Source: B18-G4 sp039714935
GTDB taxonomy: Bacteria; Bacteroidota; Bacteroidia; Bacteroidales; B18-G4
Direction of reading: 5' to 3'
DNA length: 6,627 nt
NCBI GenBank assembly: GCA_039714935.1
Contig: JBDLIJ010000176.1
Span: forward strand, 1-6,627
Within the stretch, counting starts at the first letter, position 1. Each line of letters starts with the position of its first letter. Below the pieces are notes generated by a model that was not told where the DNA came from, searched no databases, and saw nothing but the letters and a program-made list of their open reading frames with translations. This document shows, piece after piece, positions 5,441-6,627 of the stretch. Position numbers and translations under genes: made by a program.

Positions 5441-6627
5441 ATGGAAAACTTTATCGTTTCTGCCAGAAAATACCGGCCTGACACTTTTGATACCGTGGTA
5501 GGGCAAAATTCAATAACCGGTACACTGAAGAATGCGATCAGGAATCAACACCTGGCCCAGGCATTTTTGTTTTGCGGGCCACGGGGCGTTGGGAAAACTA
5601 CCTGTGCAAGGATACTTGCCAAGACCATCAACTGCCAGAATATTTCAGACAACATTGAAGCTTGTAATGAGTGTGAATCCTGCACATCCTTTAACGATTC
5701 GGCTTCTTTCAACATCCACGAGCTGGATGCTGCATCCAACAATTCCGTAGATGATATCCGCAATCTTGTCGACCAGGTCAGGATCCCCCCCCAGGTAGGA
5801 AAGTACAAAGTGTATATCATAGATGAGGTACATATGCTGTCAGCGGCGGCTTTCAATGCTTTCCTTAAAACACTGGAAGAGCCACCTCCCTATGCAAAAT
5901 TCATTCTTGCCACTACTGAAAAGCACAAGATCATACCCACCATCCTTTCCCGCTGTCAGATCTTTGATTTTAAAAGGATCACGGTAGATGATATTGCCGC
6001 TCACCTCAAATATGTTGCTGAGAGCGAAAACGTGAAAGCCAGTGATGATGCCCTGCACGTTATTGCCCAGAAAGCAGACGGGGCGCTCAGGGATGCATTA
6101 TCTATTTTCGATCAGCTGGTGAGCTTTGCCGGAGACGAACTCTCCTATGAAAGTGTGATCCAGATCTTGAATGTCCTTGATTACGATTATTACTTTAAGG
6201 TCATTCAGCACATCTTAAAAGGTGATGCCTCGGCCACCCTCCTGATCGTGAATGAGATCATCGATAATGGCTTCGATGGCCAGCACTTTATCATCGGGCT
6301 GGGTGAGCATCTGAGAAACCTGCTTGTAGGTAAAGATCCTGAAACGGTAAAGCTTCTTGAAGTAAGCGAAAACCTTAAGAAAAAATATCTTGAGCAGGCA
6401 GGGCTGTGCGAGACTGATTTTCTTTTAAGAGCCCTGAGCATCAACAACCAGTATGATGTTCAATATAAAGGCAGCAATAACAAACGCCTGCACCTTGAAC
6501 TGTCATTATTACAAATGTGCGGACTCATGGGCTACCCTTCTGTTCAAGCTAAACAGGAAAAAGAAGAGCAAGTGCTTCCGAAGCCGGATGATGCGCCGAA
6601 AGCACCGGCGGAGGTGGAAGAGGAGAA
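5441..6627 (+). CDS. dnaX: DNA polymerase III subunit gamma/tau, N-terminal 395 residues (runs off the right edge)
   Basis: The frame stays open from ATG 5441 to the window end. DnaX is the ATPase of the clamp loader, which opens the sliding clamp and ties together the replicase. Visible are the start MENFIVSARKYRP, Walker A GPRGVGKT (46-53), four zinc-binding cysteines C65, C75, C78 and C81 with the usual x9-x2-x2 spacing, Walker B with DEVH (128-131), sensor 1 ILATTE (155-160), the SRC arginine-finger motif (170-172) and sensor 2 GALRDAL (214-220, Arg217). A helical domain III follows to about residue 370, then a Glu/Lys/Pro-rich linker, so the tau-specific part lies outside. An ATG at 5429 in the same frame would add four residues (MFPY); 5441 was chosen because the family normally begins there. 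It is divergent from the glycan cluster and functionally unrelated to it. Confidence 0.97.
   Translation, partial: MENFIVSARKYRPDTFDTVVGQNSITGTLKNAIRNQHLAQAFLFCGPRGVGKTTCARILAKTINCQNISDNIEACNECESCTSFNDSASFNIHELDAASNNSVDDIRNLVDQVRIPPQVGKYKVYIIDEVHMLSAAAFNAFLKTLEEPPPYAKFILATTEKHKIIPTILSRCQIFDFKRITVDDIAAHLKYVAESENVKASDDALHVIAQKADGALRDALSIFDQLVSFAGDELSYESVIQILNVLDYDYYFKVIQHILKGDASATLLIVNEIIDNGFDGQHFIIGLGEHLRNLLVGKDPETVKLLEVSENLKKKYLEQAGLCETDFLLRALSINNQYDVQYKGSNNKRLHLELSLLQMCGLMGYPSVQAKQEKEEQVLPKPDDAPKAPAEVEEE

Noticed and set aside
5785..5792. Run of eight C within dnaX as a slippage or frameshift site
   Set aside because: The run encodes the conserved IPPQ segment and the frame is intact on both sides. 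A shift here would cut the protein before Walker B, so it is not a plausible programmed site.
6376..6390. A-rich AAGAAAAAATAT in dnaX as a programmed -1 frameshift signal like that of E. coli
   Set aside because: The heptamer does not fit X XXY YYZ in the zero frame, and it lies within domain III rather than at the gamma/tau boundary.
5545..6447. Minus-strand open frames opposite dnaX (5545-5856, 5840-6058, 6205-6447)
   Set aside because: The plus strand encodes an intact DnaX with all motifs; the antisense frames are shadows.

Overview
The window looks like a piece of a Bacteroidota chromosome, probably an environmental member and not one I can name. Four things point there: the gamma/tau subunit of DNA polymerase III starts with the MENFIVSARKYRP-type N-terminus usual in that phylum; TAnnTTTG boxes, the phylum's -7 promoter element, lie just upstream of three starts; classical Shine-Dalgarno sites are lacking; and the deacetylase-like protein is of a type I associate with this phylum.

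Layout. Positions 1-5142 hold six minus-strand genes that read as one surface-glycan tailoring cluster. In transcription order they are a polysaccharide-deacetylase-like protein (5142-3847), an alpha/alpha-toroid protein with QW-like repeats (3778-2576), a DltA-like adenylating enzyme (2568-1012), a DltC-like carrier protein (1019-756), a GNAT acyltransferase (766-272), and the N-terminal part of an AAC(3)-family acyltransferase that runs off the left edge (244-1). The last five are tightly packed, with an 8-nt and an 11-nt gene overlap, so they are probably translationally coupled. Positions 5143-5440 are a divergent intergenic region. It holds two facing arrays of one 14-bp repeat, a perfect 16-bp palindrome and candidate promoters in both directions. 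From 5441 to the right edge is dnaX on the plus strand, a housekeeping gene cut by the window end.

How the genes may work together (inference). The adenylating enzyme would activate an amino acid, possibly D-alanine judging from its pocket, and load it on the phosphopantetheine arm of the small carrier. One or both acyltransferases would then pass the aminoacyl group, or an acetyl cap, to an amino sugar of a cell-surface polysaccharide or its nucleotide-sugar precursor. The deacetylase-like and toroid proteins would act on the same glycan. No DltB or DltD homologue is visible, so this is not a canonical dlt operon. No transposase, tRNA, rRNA, CRISPR array or phage gene was seen.
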